From the NCBI GenBank assembly GCA_036936605.1, contig JAUPFV010000002.1, positions 247,401,305 through 247,465,304 on the forward strand: a stretch of 64,000 bases of DNA, read 5' to 3'. Made by a program: the position numbers and the translations under genes. Positions 12,040-23,520 of this stretch are shown here, one piece after another (position 1 is the stretch's first letter; each line of letters begins with the position of its first letter). The notes under the pieces are model-generated. The model was not told the origin of the DNA, searched no databases, and saw only the letters and a list, made by a program, of their open reading frames with translations. This stretch comes from Limnanthes douglasii subsp. nivea. Its lineage: Eukaryota; Streptophyta; Magnoliopsida; Brassicales; Limnanthaceae.

Positions 12040-12725
12040 ATTGATGTCTGAATCAAGTCTATCAACTCTCTATAGATAGATCTCACAAAACTATAATTCA
12101 TGGTATAATTCTTTTTATTTTTAACTTACAAAAATGTTCCGAAAATTGTTTCGGAAATATTTAATTAAAAAAACTTAAAAAATTTTGTTGTCCGAATCAA
12201 ACAAACCAAGTCTCTATTTATAGATCTCAAGAAATTATAAGTCATGGTATAATTTATTTATTTATTTATTTAACTTACAAAAATGTTCCGAAAATTGTTT
12301 CGGAAATAGTTAATAAAAAAACCTTAAAAAATTTCGTTGTCGGAATCAAATATGAAATAACCAAGTCTCTATTTATAGATCTCAAGAAATTATAAATCAT
12401 GGTATAATTTATTTTTATTTTTTAACTTATAAAAATGTTCCGAAAATTGTTTCGGAAATACTTAATAAAAAAAACTTAAAAAATTTCGATGTCCGAATCA
12501 AACAAACCAAGTCTCTATTTATATTTATAGATCTCAAGAAATTATAAATCATAGTATAATTTATTTATTTATTTAACTTACAAAAATGTTCCAAAAATCA
12601 TTTTGAAAATACTAAATAAATAAAAAACTAAAAAAAATTCGGTGCGGGAATCAAACAAACCAAGTCTCTCGTAGATATCGAAAAATCATAGATAATGGTA
12701 TACTTTTTTTAATTTTTTGACCAAC
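12040..12725. repeat. tandem repeat, about 150-bp unit, 4-5 copies, each with a hairpin
   Basis: The phrase CCAAGTCTCTATTTATAG or a variant recurs at about 12,052, 12,204, 12,360, 12,507 and 12,660, giving a period of 146-156 bp. Each of the first three full units also holds TTCCGAAAATTGTTTCGGAA, a perfect 8-bp inverted repeat around ATTG; the fourth has decayed to TTCCAAAAATCATTTTGAAA. Units also share the phrases GATCTCAAGAAATTATAA and TCATGGTATAATTTATTT. The outermost copies are the most diverged, as expected in an array growing by unequal exchange. Confidence 0.9.
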
Positions 12726-13400
12726 CATTTCTTTTTTTAAAAACGTTTTTCTAAAAAAAAATACAACGGCAGCATATCAAATAGCATACTGCAATTGGGT
12801 CTTTGAAAGATGGATGGAAATTCATCTTTTGAACCCCAATCCATCTTTTTCAGCCGGCGTGTATCAAATACACGCTATTGTGGGAGATGCAACGCATGGA
12901 TAGACTCAGTATATTGTGTGTATTGAGCTGCTTCAAAGGTGTAACCTATTGCGGGGTCCAAAAAATAGATTGGGTTACTATTTTAGAAATTCATTTAAAT
13001 TTAAATTATCAAATTTTAACCGGTCTTTTACCGGTCCAAAAAAAACCGATTTTGCATACTGGTTGACGGGCTGAACATGCAAACCGTCAATAGTTTGGAC
13101 ATATATTCAAACATTGGTTGAAATTAAAACTATGGTTTTAATTTAAATAAAATAATGCAATTTCAATCTATTGTTCAATACAAAAAACAATTTTTATTTC
13201 ACCCGATAGAGAACCACTAAAATTCGTCGACCCGAAGTTGTTTTTGTACAAGATTTCAGAATTTGTCCTCAGCTTCGATCCGAAATTGTTTTTGTACAAG
13301 ATTTCAGAATTTATCCTCCAAATCCTAAACTAAATTCCCTGATAGTGAATTTACTTATTTTTGCTTGTATTCGATGATATAAATTAATAATTTTGGTTTC
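12726..13400. other. spacer, no gene seen
   Basis: The sequence is AT-rich and noncoding as far as I can tell. A 40-bp phrase ending GTTTTTGTACAAGATTTC occurs twice (about 13,230 and 13,285), a small local duplication. The plus-strand frame at 12,878-13,066 has no recognisable features. Confidence 0.5.
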
Positions 13401-13404
13401 ATAT

Positions 13405-15725
13405 TCCAAATTCATGGAAACCAAATTTAACCGAAATAACATCCCTATAATTCGTATATCTCATGTACAAATGCTTTATGTCCATCTCTTGATTAATCAG
13501 AGTTTAGAGGGTTCCATGCAGCTAAAAGCTCATCGGCTTCTCATGAAGAGGTGGTTATCACCATCAATAACATCAAGACGAAGATGTTCATACGAATCCA
13601 GAACCCCAGCATTGCACCAAATGTATGAGTGAAACACTTTTATCTTTAATTGAAAAGTAAAGGCATACGGACGCTATAAATCAAGTTAATCAGTTACCTT
13701 TCTTAATGATATCCAATTAAGCTCCAGTTGTTCAATGCGCCTAGGATAGCCTCATAATGGGCATCGCGAAAAATCAGCTCTTTCCTAGTAAGATCAATAT
13801 TGTGCCCAAGACGTTCGCGTTAAATATTTTCCGGAACATGATGGAACTGGATATGTATCTCCACACTGTAACACAAGCACATATATGAAGCTACCTCTGA
13901 GTAATTCAACAAGCAAAAGAAATCTCATTCTTGCATTGGGTAACAACAGAGGGCGACACAAAAGCATTTATATCTCATGTTTGCATGAGTGTAATGTTCT
14001 AATTTTAAGGACTTCTCAAGAATGTTTTTCAACTACTTCTCCAACCTTAGTATTATATGTTATTGGAATATATGTCGGAAATAAACAGAACTCAAGCAAA
14101 AAAAAAATCTGTTTTGTTATAATTAAAAATCAAAATGAGTAAAAAGAAAATCAATTTCGCGTCTTCAACACAGAAAAGGGAAGGATGGCCAATTGAATAT
14201 ATGACCCAAAACAAGTCCTACCTGCTTTTGATTAGTCCCTTGCCCGCTTTGATCAAGAAAGGCACACCATCCCAATGAGTGTAGGCGTCAAACTATGCAA
14301 ATGTCTATCAAACTTATCTGCAGAACTCGATTTATACTGTCCAAGAATAACATCAATGGGATCCCATCTACAAATTTACCTCAATACCTTTACATGAAAA
14401 GAGGATTTTTAGCACAAGATCTCACAAACTGAAAATTTGTGGTAAGAAACATCTCTTTCTTCCTTATTATATTTGGCCAAGTCCATTTCTCATTGCATAG
14501 CACTCCTCCCCAATTACCGGCTATCATCCTTAGACTCGATAACAGGTGATTTATTGGCATGTTATATTTATTACTTCATTTTGATTTAAGTTACTGGTTT
14601 CTTAAATCTCTAACATTGGTAAGCAGGTTTTAACATGACCTACATCAGTTTTTCTTTCTCTTGTTTGCAGGTTTCGAAGTATAACTAATATTAATTAAAG
14701 AAGCTTAAACATCAGTGGAGCTGAGGAATTGGGCTTAAGGACTTATGGACTCAAGCTAGTCAATCGTGTAATTGCTGTCAATCTTTCAATTCAGCTTATA
14801 TTACATGTAAATCTTATAGTTTTTATAAGTTTTTATGCCTATCTATTTCAAGTCCAGTTTGGACATTGTATTAGAGACAATTTGTTATAATCAATAAAAT
14901 TCATTTTTGCGTGGAAAAAAATTATTTGGCCTAGTCAAATTGCTCTTTCTTGAACTATCAACATTTTATATAACAATTCCCGACTTCCTATTTTCTCAAA
15001 TTCCACACTTAAAACTAAAACATTTATAAGATCTAGTGGATTAAAAGTAAAACCAAAAGTTTCGCCGTGATTTGAAGTTCAAGGGCACTTAGATACTAAC
15101 CTGGCTATATATTATACACTACGATCAACACACAAACGTTTGTATATACATGGAGAGGTACCCTTTCATTTCGAATATCTTCACCATCAAGACTAACTGG
15201 TGGTTCCATCGCATGCAATTATCCGAAGTACATGGCTGTATGGACTACGGATAATCCCATAACCATCCAAGTACTTGCAAAAACAGAAAGAAGTTATGCT
15301 ATAAATCATAATATGCCACATTCTTTGGTATAGATTATGGATTTTTCTTTTGGTTTCGAAAGATATATGGAACATGTAAGTATACCGTCCTGCCTGAACA
15401 CCCAACTCTTCTGACAGACCAATCTGCATAAAATGTATAAGGAAATCAAGAAGCATTAAAAACACTCTTATACGCCATTACCATTGCAGCTAACGTGTTG
15501 CTACTATAGTCAAAATTATAATATTTTGGAATCTAACCATGTTTACAAATATTCTTTTGCAAGTTTAAGAAAAAAAAAATGCTCACATGTACATTGCGTA
15601 AGTATGTTAAGCTCAACTGCTTAGATTTGAAAACCTTAAAACCGTCAACTTCTCTATAAAGCATCTTCCTAGATAATGATCAATCTTGTGACTGTAATAA
15701 TCAATATGCTTCTTGAAATTAGAAA
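13405..15725 (-). pseudogene. glucose-6-phosphate dehydrogenase pseudogene, plastid/P0-like, copy A
   Basis: A minus-strand series of exon remnants follows the order of plant G6PDH. From the N-terminal side they are IDHYLGR and LTVLRFSNL (about 15,690-15,600), IGLSEELGVQAGRY (about 15,425-15,385), YGIIR...YSHVLRIIA then PPVSLDGEDIRNERV (15,260-15,155), PIDVILGQYKS (about 14,365), HWDGVPFLIKAGKGLIKS (14,285-14,225), VEIHIQFHHVPEN and KELIFRDAHYEAIL (13,868-13,720), and DSYEHLRLDVIDGDNHLF with AAWN and EIYEL (13,610-13,415). Splice-like borders remain at several (GTAGGA after 14,225, TTACAG before 13,870). Frameshifts and stops occur in most exons, for example between RIIA and MEPPVS. The enzyme catalyses the first step of the oxidative pentose phosphate pathway. 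The GLIKS and IDLTRKELI blocks recall the P0-type isoform (Arabidopsis G6PD4-like) rather than the cytosolic form. The N-terminal NADP-binding part is not found. Confidence 0.85.
14560..14930 (+). other. unidentified insert between pseudogene exons, with poly(A)-signal-like end
   Basis: This stretch falls between two G6PDH exon remnants and does not resemble the enzyme. On the plus strand it shows an acceptor-like TTGTTTGCAG at 14,660-14,670 and ends in ATCAATAAAATTC at 14,891, like the 3' exon and polyadenylation signal of a transcript. It may be intron sequence or a small insertion. No protein is recognisable. Confidence 0.3.
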
Positions 15726-16109
15726 GAAGAGGTTGTTTTAGCTGAAAAAATTGCGTGCCATTTCTTTTTTCATGTTTTTAAGTAAAGCATAAGACTTTTC
15801 CATTTTTTCTTCTTCTTCTACTAATGCTTTGCTCTGCTTCATATTCTTCTTATTCTGCTTATATTTTTTTTTTCCTTGTTTCTCTAGCAAACCGAATGTT
15901 TAATACAAGTAAGAAGTTACTACTTTACTTACTCATTTTTGTAAGTATAAATTGACAAGTTGATCAGTGAACTCTTATGAGTTTATCACATATTGGAGTT
16001 TGGGGAATGAATATTTCAATAAACCTTTGGAAAAATAGTCATTTTTATGTGTATGAATATTTTATTTACTCGAATATTTATTTACTTTCCTACTGTTTCT
16101 CACAAAAGA

Positions 16110-16500
16110 GGTTGTACGAGTGAAACACGCAGCAAGCTTATGGCTTCTTATGAAGAGGTGCTCATCACCATCAATAACATCAACAAGATGCTCAGACGAA
16201 TCTGAAACCTCAGCATTACACCAAAGTTATGAGTGAAACACTTTTTATCTTTAATTGAAAGTAAAAAAGTGATGTGAAACTCTATAAATTAAGTTAATCA
16301 CTTGCTCTCTTTATATGGCAGATTAAGCTCAGAGGCTTCTAACTACAACACTAAACCTAGGATGTCGGTATTTAGTTCGATTAGATAGCGCTATCAAGGG
16401 CATCATAATGAGATAGACATTTTACCCAAGATGTTCGCGCTGAGATTTCCTGGGACGTGATGGAACTGGAGACGTATCTCTACACTGTAACATAAGCAGA
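16110..16500 (-). pseudogene. glucose-6-phosphate dehydrogenase pseudogene, copy B (C-terminal exons only)
   Basis: Two exon remnants repeat the last two exons of copy A: VEIRLQFHHVPGNLSANILG (about 16,485-16,425) and SDSSEHLVDVIDGDEHLFIR with KLAA (16,205-16,115). Nucleotide similarity to 13,500-13,930 runs through the intervening intron as well (shared TGAGTGAAACACTTTT and ATCTTTAATTGAAA), so this is a DNA duplication rather than a retrocopy. Copy B keeps the enzyme's VPGN where copy A has VPEN. Copy B lies upstream of copy A in the same orientation. Its upstream exons were not found beyond 16,560. Confidence 0.82.
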
Positions 16501-16559
16501 TACAGAAAGCTACCTCCAAAAGTAATTTAACGAGCAATCTTGTCTTTGGTAACAACAGA

Positions 16560-18420
16560 GACAGACGTGGGAGTATTTATATTAGTGATCATATGAGCTG
16601 TTTTAACAAATAATTTCGATGGATATAATTTAGTTAGGATGAATTCAGTTGAGATCCACGATCCAAAATACATAGCAAAATTTTAACATCAAATAAAGTT
16701 TTTGATAATAATTTAAAAAATAATATTTTATTTATTAAATAAAATTCTATTTATTGATATATATATGCTTTATCTCTTAAGACCCAACGTAACAAATAAA
16801 ATTTTATTTTTAATATTTAAAAATATAATAAATTATCAGTGGCATCAAATATAAAAATTTATTAATAAATAATCAAAAAAAACAATATTCAAATATAAAA
16901 CCTTATTAATAATAATAAAAAATGATCGAAAAATAAAATAACGAACTATAATGAATTTTCTCCGTAAAAATACCATCAACTTTTGGGATTTTTTTTTTAT
17001 TTATATTGTTTATAATAAACATTTTATCTCATGTTTATTATATGTTTGAATGTGTGGTCGTTTTTTATATATTAGTCACGTTCTCTCATAATGTGAAAAT
17101 ATGTGTCCCTTATAATTGTTTGTATTTTTATATTATATGTATTCGGATAGTATTTTCGTATCTTTTTATTTAATGGTTTTTTTTCAACCACCGTCGATCA
17201 TGCCAAAGATGAAACGTTACCTTTTTTCTTCTATCACGTTAAATTCTGCAAGTCCTGCTACTGAATTTTTTATTTTTTTTAGATGGTTGTTCTATAAGAG
17301 TGCATTGTCGTTTCGGCCGTTCCTACCGCTTGCATAATACATACCATGCCGACTGATATCTCGTTTGTTATTATAATTGGTATGGATCTAAAAGAGCAGT
17401 AAAAAAATCAGTTCAATGTTTCTCTTCCCATTATTTTTTTTATCCTTTCAGATATTGTTTGATTGGTAAATGTTATATGACTAACATACGGATGCAAGGG
17501 AGAGGAAAAAAATATTGTATACCTTTATTTTTACATAACCATGTTACATTTTTATTTGAAATTGGGTGTCTTTGTCTGTAATAATGACCATTGATACTAC
17601 ATACCAGAAATATATGTTTATTTCTAGATATTTGTCCACTTTTTTTTGTTATGATATTTGCTACTTCTTAAGTTTCTATCTATTTAGATAATTATCTACT
17701 TTTACTATCATAAATTTTCTTCCTTGGGAAGCTCTGGGAACAGGACCCACAATGTTTACTCCTCATCTGTCAAATAGAACTGTTTTGCATATTATCTCCA
17801 ATAATTCAAATGGAACATGAATTGAATTGGAGAATCACTGACATGTGTCGTAGTGTTCTTTCTTTTAATTCGCGTCTTATGTTATTATGGGTCAATAGTA
17901 TACTTGAAGGTGAGTTATTTTATGTAAGGTTATATATTCATAATGTGCGCTTTCTTCTCCATCATGAAGCTCTACAACTATAAAAATTTATTTATCTTAG
18001 CAAAGAGGACTAAGTTAGGGTTTGGTGAAGCCTTTTTTGTATAGTTTTTTTAGAGATTCATACGAATCTAGCTGATTTCATTTCGATTTTCCTTGCGTAT
18101 ATCTTGCTTTCGGGTAGTAATTCTTTGCTCAAACATTTAATGATCGGAGTTCTCAAATATTCATCTTCTTTTTCTCCTTCAATTACCATAACTCATGTAG
18201 TTGAGGTTGTGGATAAGAATTTATTGGGTAGTGTAATTAAAATTTTATCCTGAAAAACGACACATATTCTAGATTCTATACATGGTAATGATGCCAAAGC
18301 ATTTACCTCCATTTTCTCAATTTTTAGTACGTGTTCAAATTCTACTTTCTCAAAGAGTGTCATTTGACGTCAAAGCTCTTTTGAATACTAAATGATGTTT
18401 TTCTTTTTAGCTTCAGTTTG
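16560..18420. other. AT-rich spacer, no gene seen
   Basis: I find no recognisable protein. The frame at 17,116-17,337 is hydrophobic because of T-richness and carries no motif. Part of 17,340-18,420 may be the eroded 3' portion (integrase side) of element C, because it lies immediately downstream of that element's second RNase H, but I could not read integrase motifs in it. Confidence 0.5.
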
Positions 18421-18422
18421 GC

Positions 18423-18790
18423 CTATTGACCACCAATTGGGAATTTGTAAAAAGTTAAACAATTTTGGCTCCACGAATGTTTGCAATTTGAAACCTTGTT
18501 ATGGTATGGTTCATTATCTGATGTCGCAAAGACAAACTTAATAGATTGAGTAAGTAATTCTATAGATGGTGATATGAGTTGAATTCTCACACATAAACAT
18601 TTATTATTAACTCTTTCATCTGTACCAACCTTCCATGTAGATTTGGATTCTTCTTTTGAAGGAATAAGTCTTTCCAATTAGAATTCAGTTAAAGAGTCTG
18701 CTATATTCTAAAATTTAATTGTTTGTCTCGGCTTATATAAGATGTCATACTCTCTTAATTGACTATATTTTAAGCATGTCTTATAGATTT
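18423..18790 (-). pseudogene. RNase H remnant (element C)
   Basis: Reading down from 18,790 the end of the first RNase H is visible as LREYDILYKPRQT, the counterpart of LGDYDILFKPRTE in element B. It is followed in 18,677-18,423 by WKVGTDERVNNK, SIKFVFATSDNE and YHNKV, the start of the archaeal-type RNase H. The catalytic Asp in TDE is kept but the neighbouring Gly-rich turn is lost. Confidence 0.7.
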
Positions 18791-19507
18791 GACTTTTTCA
18801 TAACGTTCCTTTATGGAAATGATGTTATGATGATGATCTTGTAGGCATGAAGGTACGGTCTCGTCTTTCTTGCTGTTACTACTAATGTGAGAGCGAGCTT
18901 CTGAAGCTGTAAATACCTGGTTTCAGCACTTAAAAATAATTTACTTACATAATATATAGGATTCGATTTGGATCCTTCTTATTTTATCACAGCTACCATT
19001 ACAGCATAATCAGAGACGACCAAGTATAAAAATAAATGCTCTCCTAGCTTCGACTTTATTAAATATATGACGAGGAAAATATAAAATTTATATTTTTAAA
19101 TATTTCTCTGATAGCTATCATTCTTTTTTTTGTCAATAAAAGTTGCATAATACTCCTTTAATATTTTTTGGTTTCACTTGATTACTTCTACCTTCCCGTT
19201 GATATGATATTTAAGATATTGATGGACAATGGAAACCACATGCGTGAATTTGATCCAGTTAAAATCTTCCAACAATTACATTGTAGGAAGAATGAGCATC
19301 GACAATCATAAACAAACATTAGACCATTTTTCTAAATTATTGTATGTTGAGAGCCACATTCATATTAAGTTATTATAATACTTGCGCATTTGCTCCTCTC
19401 AATCTTGATAATATTCTTTGTTAAGGGATTAAATCTAAAACACATCTCAATCTATCATACGTGCTTGTGTAGAGGATGTGAGTCGAACTTCATGTGTCAA
19501 TCTTTAC

Positions 19508-19720
19508 TCACTTGACCTCCACTTCAGCTAGTACTACGTTGATTACCACTGTATCGTCGTGAGTGCCTAATACTCCCCTTAAGTCATCAACTAAAAACTC
19601 AAGTAAATGGTATGGGTTTCTATATAAATGTGGTAAGATTTGACCATCTTGTTGGAAATTTAGATCCCTAACATACCATATCCTCGCATTTCTTATGACC
19701 CTAGACATCTCCGGTAGCAA
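19508..19720 (-). pseudogene. gag-protease junction remnant (element C)
   Basis: The C-terminal half reads GVLGTHDDTVVINVVLAEVEVK, which is the segment just before the DTGSS active site in Tat proteases (HDDALVI...VKRVLVDTG type). The frame ends before the active site, and DTGSS itself is not readable downstream. Confidence 0.6.
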
Positions 19721-20100
19721 TGAGACACACAGTCTGTCTATTTGGATTATAATCCAAATAGTGATTAATCCAAATAGTGATTGTATTCCTCTAAAAAGTG
19801 TATTATTTTATAGAGTTTTGACTTGTATGCTTTTTATTACCTAGATTGTTCATTCCTTGATAACTTGGCCCCGCCGTTTTCAGCTAATCTTAACTCATCC
19901 TTGTTTTTCTTCTCAGTGAATTTGATAGTTTTCCTTCATCGACCAAACTTTATATATGATCCTGAAGAGTCCAATAAACCCTTTCATAATGGCGTATATC
20001 ACCAAATAATTTAAATTGCATACCTTTATTTATAATGTCGTAGGGCCTTTTTATTTTTTTGGCCTTCGATATCTGAGTGTGTCTTTAGTTTTTTCATATA

Positions 20101-20835
20101 TTATCCCAAAATTCTCAGGCAATTGTGTGTACATACCTTTGGTTTGGCGTTGGGGTCTTTGTTTATTGTCGTGATTACTCTTATATATTCCTCGGGATCA
20201 TTGGTTGTTATGCTTTGATCGAGATGATCATTCATGGTTGTTGTTCTTAGTAGACTTTTTGTGTGGCTTAAAGTTAACTTGTTTCTTGTGTGTGAATTAT
20301 TTTTTTGTCTTTCTCGTTGGGTATGATGATGGAGTGATAGTATCTCCTTCGATCCTTGAGCTAATAAGTTTCCAAAAGTAAAGACCTTATTTTTCATGAT
20401 AGTGTTCGCCAACGATCCCGACAATATTTCTTGTCGTTATCCGGACATGGCTACTAAGTCATAACAATCTTACAACTTACGTTTTTATTTTTCTACAAAT
20501 ATTTGGGTATATTCTTTTAAACTTTATTTTGTTCTTTGTTTGCAATGGATAATGTAGTCACCATCTTATTTTATTAATTCAGATGCTACTAAGTGATTTT
20601 GAAACATTGTTTGCACCATCTTGAAGCTTATGACACAACTTGTTGGGAGGCTATAGAACCATACTAAGGTGTTTTCTCTCATTGTGAGGATGAATGCTTT
20701 GCACTTTATATCGTCGCCCGCCCACGGGTATCTTAGTATTTTGTTTTTAAATTGCACTACATGATTATCTGGATCCCTCTTCGTCATTGAAGTTATCCAT
20801 CTTGTGATTATTGAATTTTGGCGATACATTTCCAT
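20101..20835 (-). pseudogene. gag (element C)
   Basis: The frame 20,835-20,566 carries a clear retrotransposon gag core: DPDNHVVQFKNKIL, CKAFILTMRENTLVWFYSLP, FQNHLVASE. The frame 20,424-20,101 continues as the downstream gag region, rich in Thr/His/Asn. A frameshift and about 140 bp separate them. The core is homologous to the fragment at 41,090-40,840 in element D. Confidence 0.8.
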
Positions 20836-21462
20836 ACATTAATGTTTAATGAGAAATGAGATTCATTATACATATCAGCATCATTAATTTCAGTAAAAAT
20901 ATATGGTTTATAAGCTTTTTCTATAAAGGGATATTTACCCAGTGATGGACTGATGGTCTAGTATTATTTTGAAAAGTGGCTGAAAATTCACTAGGGTAAT
21001 ATTTTGGGTTACCCGAGTGGATTCCAAGGTTGGGTTGTTGGGACCTATTACAGATTAATCAAAACTCTTTGTTGAGCAACATGATGTTGTTGGTAATTTT
21101 GGTTTATTTCTTATTGTGGCAAGGGAGCGTGTTGTCTTTTCTTTCTTGGGGGTATCGAATTTTGGTGTTATCCTTTCTTGATGGTCACTCTCTTCGGTGG
21201 GATGATGTTTTCAGCAGTTTCTTCATTCTCGTCTATCGTTTCCGTCTTTTAATGCATGAGTCTTACTTTGTCTATTTTGGTTATGGCCGTGATGGTGACG
21301 TTTTCCATTTTATTAGAAGATCATTAATCAAAATGATCATTATATTTGATGGCAAAAAGGAATGTTACGTCGGTTGGTGACTTTCCTATGAGACGATCTC
21401 TTAACATAAAATTGTTCTCATCTTTGTTTTTTTCCTCTCAGCATCTCTTCAGAGCGTCTGAT

Positions 21463-21755
21463 TTTTTATTTCACATTCGACTGAGGAGTGGTATATATTA
21501 TCGCACGCAACATTATGGCATGCTACTCCCTCAACCCTTGTGATAAATGCTTAAAGTCGGTTATCTAACCTAATGGTTGGGGTATAAATATTTGTATTTC
21601 ATGTATTTTTTTTATTTCACATTCGACTGGAGAGTGGTATATATTATCGCATGCAACATTATGGCATGCTCCTCCCTCAATCCTAATGATAAATGCTTAA
21701 AGTCGGTTATCTAACCTAATGGTTGGGGTATAAATATTTATATTTCCTGTACTTT
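21463..21755. repeat. 146-bp tandem duplication with TATA-like boxes
   Basis: Two adjacent copies (from about 21,463 and 21,609) share CACATTCGACTG, ATTATGGCATGCT, AAATGCTTAAAGTCGGTTA and GGTTGGGGTATAAATA. The CACATTCGA phrase lies at 21,472 and 21,618, a spacing of 146 bp. Each copy has TATAAATATTTATA, TATA-like on both strands. The position upstream of element C's gag suggests an LTR promoter whose segment was duplicated. Confidence 0.88.
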
Positions 21756-21978
21756 TTCGCAAAAAGCGTTCATGTTAATCGACATAATATTTTCTTACTC
21801 CAAATTTGTCATGATCTTGATCTCTGTTTTATTATTTATTTTTTTTAGTTTTTTAATGAAAAAATATTTGGATATTAGTCGTTGTCTTGTGCGAACCAAT
21901 TTGGTGAACACTTACATTACTTATCTTTTATAATAAAAAAAGTTTATAACTTCTTTTTTAATAACTATTAATATATAC

Positions 21979-22226
21979 AAATATTATTTACTTCTTTTTT
22001 TCGGAGGGAACCAGCAGCCGCTATTCAGAATGCAATGAGTGCACACAGGGGTAAACCCTCATTCTGACACAATAGCCTCCAAACCAACGCCAGAAAGTAA
22101 ACCACACAAGGTGACAGGCTCAGCCGAGAAAGCGTATGTAGATGGACTCGAACTCATGACCTTTGGTCACAAACATACCTTACTCAACCAACTCGGCTAC
22201 CCCATTGGTGACATAAATATTATTTA
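21979..22226 (-). mobile_element. SINE, full length, with 12-bp target-site duplication (SINE-1)
   Basis: The element occupies 21,991-22,214 between perfect direct repeats AAATATTATTTA (21,979-21,990 and 22,215-22,226). On the minus strand it starts GTCACCAATGGGGTAGCCGA, holds a tRNA-like A box (TAGCCGAGTTGG) and B box (GAGTTCGAGTCC), and ends with CCCTCCGAAAAAAAGAAG. That is a pol III-transcribed, tRNA-derived SINE layout. Two more copies with the same body lie at 45,581 and 51,824. Confidence 0.92.
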
Positions 22227-22419
22227 GTCTTTAGTACGGTGGAATGATTTTTAGTATAGTCAATCAAATAAACCAACCAACCCAACTTATAAACCGATTT
22301 TTTAATTACATATAAAAATCGACTTATTTATAAACCAAGTTATTTTGAATTTCAGTAGTATTTTTTTTCATATTGGTGAATCAACTATTATCTTTATCTT
22401 GTGAGTTGTAAAATACTAA

Positions 22420-22457
<38 letters not shown>

Positions 22458-23130
22458 GAAAACCAACTGAATTTAATTCTATTTAAAAAATAAAAATTGA
22501 AACTGAATTTTAGTTTTTTTAAACTGATTAATTTTAGTTTGTTCCGGTTGATTTGTTTGAATTTTCTCGGATTTTTCTCACGGGGTTCAACTTTTGTCAT
22601 TTAGCCACCCTTCCGTCGGATGTAATTAATTTGAGTACCAACTCCAGTTTTTCTATCCTTAATATTTGCATATAACGAGCAAAGAAATTAGACTCGGGGC
22701 GTGATGTACGGCCCATCTAATAAATATGGCATGGTCCAGTTCTTCATTTATCCGAAAGACATTAAATAAACCCTGTCACCATTATTATTTTTAGGTTTTA
22801 GGTATAAGTGGTTTTGTTTGATACGTTATTTTTTTAATATATTTGGGGTTAGTTATTTTTAAAAAAAAATATTAAGTTGTTTCTAAACAGAAAAAATACA
22901 ATTAGGTTTTTCAAAATATTTCAATTAAAATTTTAAAATATTTTCTCTGAATTGCTTTTGTTTTTTAGATTTTTTAAATAAAAATATGAAAGCTGATTAT
23001 GCTATTTACAAGTTGTTTTTTATTTTTTTATCCATTGTTTAGGTTTATAAATCTCATTTTTTTAATTTATGTTTATACTATTTTGAAAAAAAAGTTTAAT
23101 TCGTTTCAATTCGTTTTAAACTGAATATTT
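22227..23130. other. AT-rich spacer
   Basis: No gene is seen. A (TA)n tract lies at 22,422-22,454, and the frame overlapping it on the minus strand is an artefact of that repeat. The rest is T-rich, low-complexity sequence. Confidence 0.6.
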
Positions 23131-23133
23131 AGC

Positions 23134-23520
23134 TTGGTTATTTACCGGTTTTGGGTTGGTATAATGAAAGTCACTACGCAGATTAGCGACTTACCAGATC
23201 TCATACTAATACATATCATCGACTTGTTGTTCATCACTAAAGAAATTGTTGGAACCAGGGTTTTGTCGCAACAACTAAAGTTTAGTTTAAGGTTTGTCAA
23301 GATCTTCGTTTTATATAATATTCAAAAAAAATTGAATATCACTGAGAATATTCAAGCTCGTAATGATATAATAAAAATCTAAGGATTATATATTTTCAGT
23401 ATGGTACTAGTTAACCATGGCAAGTCTGACTTTGACGAGTGGCTTCAATTTGCAACAAAACAAAAGGCCGAAAAGGTAAATCTAAGTTTTCGGAAATTTG
23501 CAGAGTATAATTTGTAACAT
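23134..23520 (+). pseudogene. F-box protein remnant
   Basis: The plus-strand frame at 23,134-23,382 reads ISDLPDLILIHIIDLLFITK then EIVGTRVLSQQ, the F-box signature of plant F-box/FBD proteins (usually SDLP...LL..IL..L.TKE...TSVLSK.W). After a break, 23,400-23,480 encodes VNHGKSDFDEWLQFATKQKAEKV, matching the segment after the F-box where such proteins have D.WI..A...VE.L. The tryptophan after LSK is missing and an intron-like gap falls between the two parts. F-box proteins choose substrates for SCF ubiquitin ligases, but this copy lacks the rest of the protein and is probably dead. Confidence 0.7.

Larger units (their letters stand above)
18420..21760 (-). mobile_element. Ty3/gypsy retrotransposon, Tat lineage, heavily decayed (element C)
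   Basis: Minus-strand order: a duplicated promoter-like segment (21,755-21,463), gag (20,835-20,101), protease upstream part (19,720-19,508) and the second RNase H (18,677-18,423). Between protease and RNase H only about 0.8 kb remains, too short for a full reverse transcriptase, so there is an internal deletion or extreme decay. Its gag (DPDNHVVQFKNKILRYPW) is of the same type as that of element D and unlike those of A, B and F. No PBS or LTR ends could be fixed. Confidence 0.75.

Noticed and set aside
22008..22227. 62-residue frame MHTGVNPHSDTIASKP...
   Set aside because: It is a reading of the SINE-1 sequence. A related frame appears in SINE-2 (45,494-45,760), which shows that it comes from the repeat.
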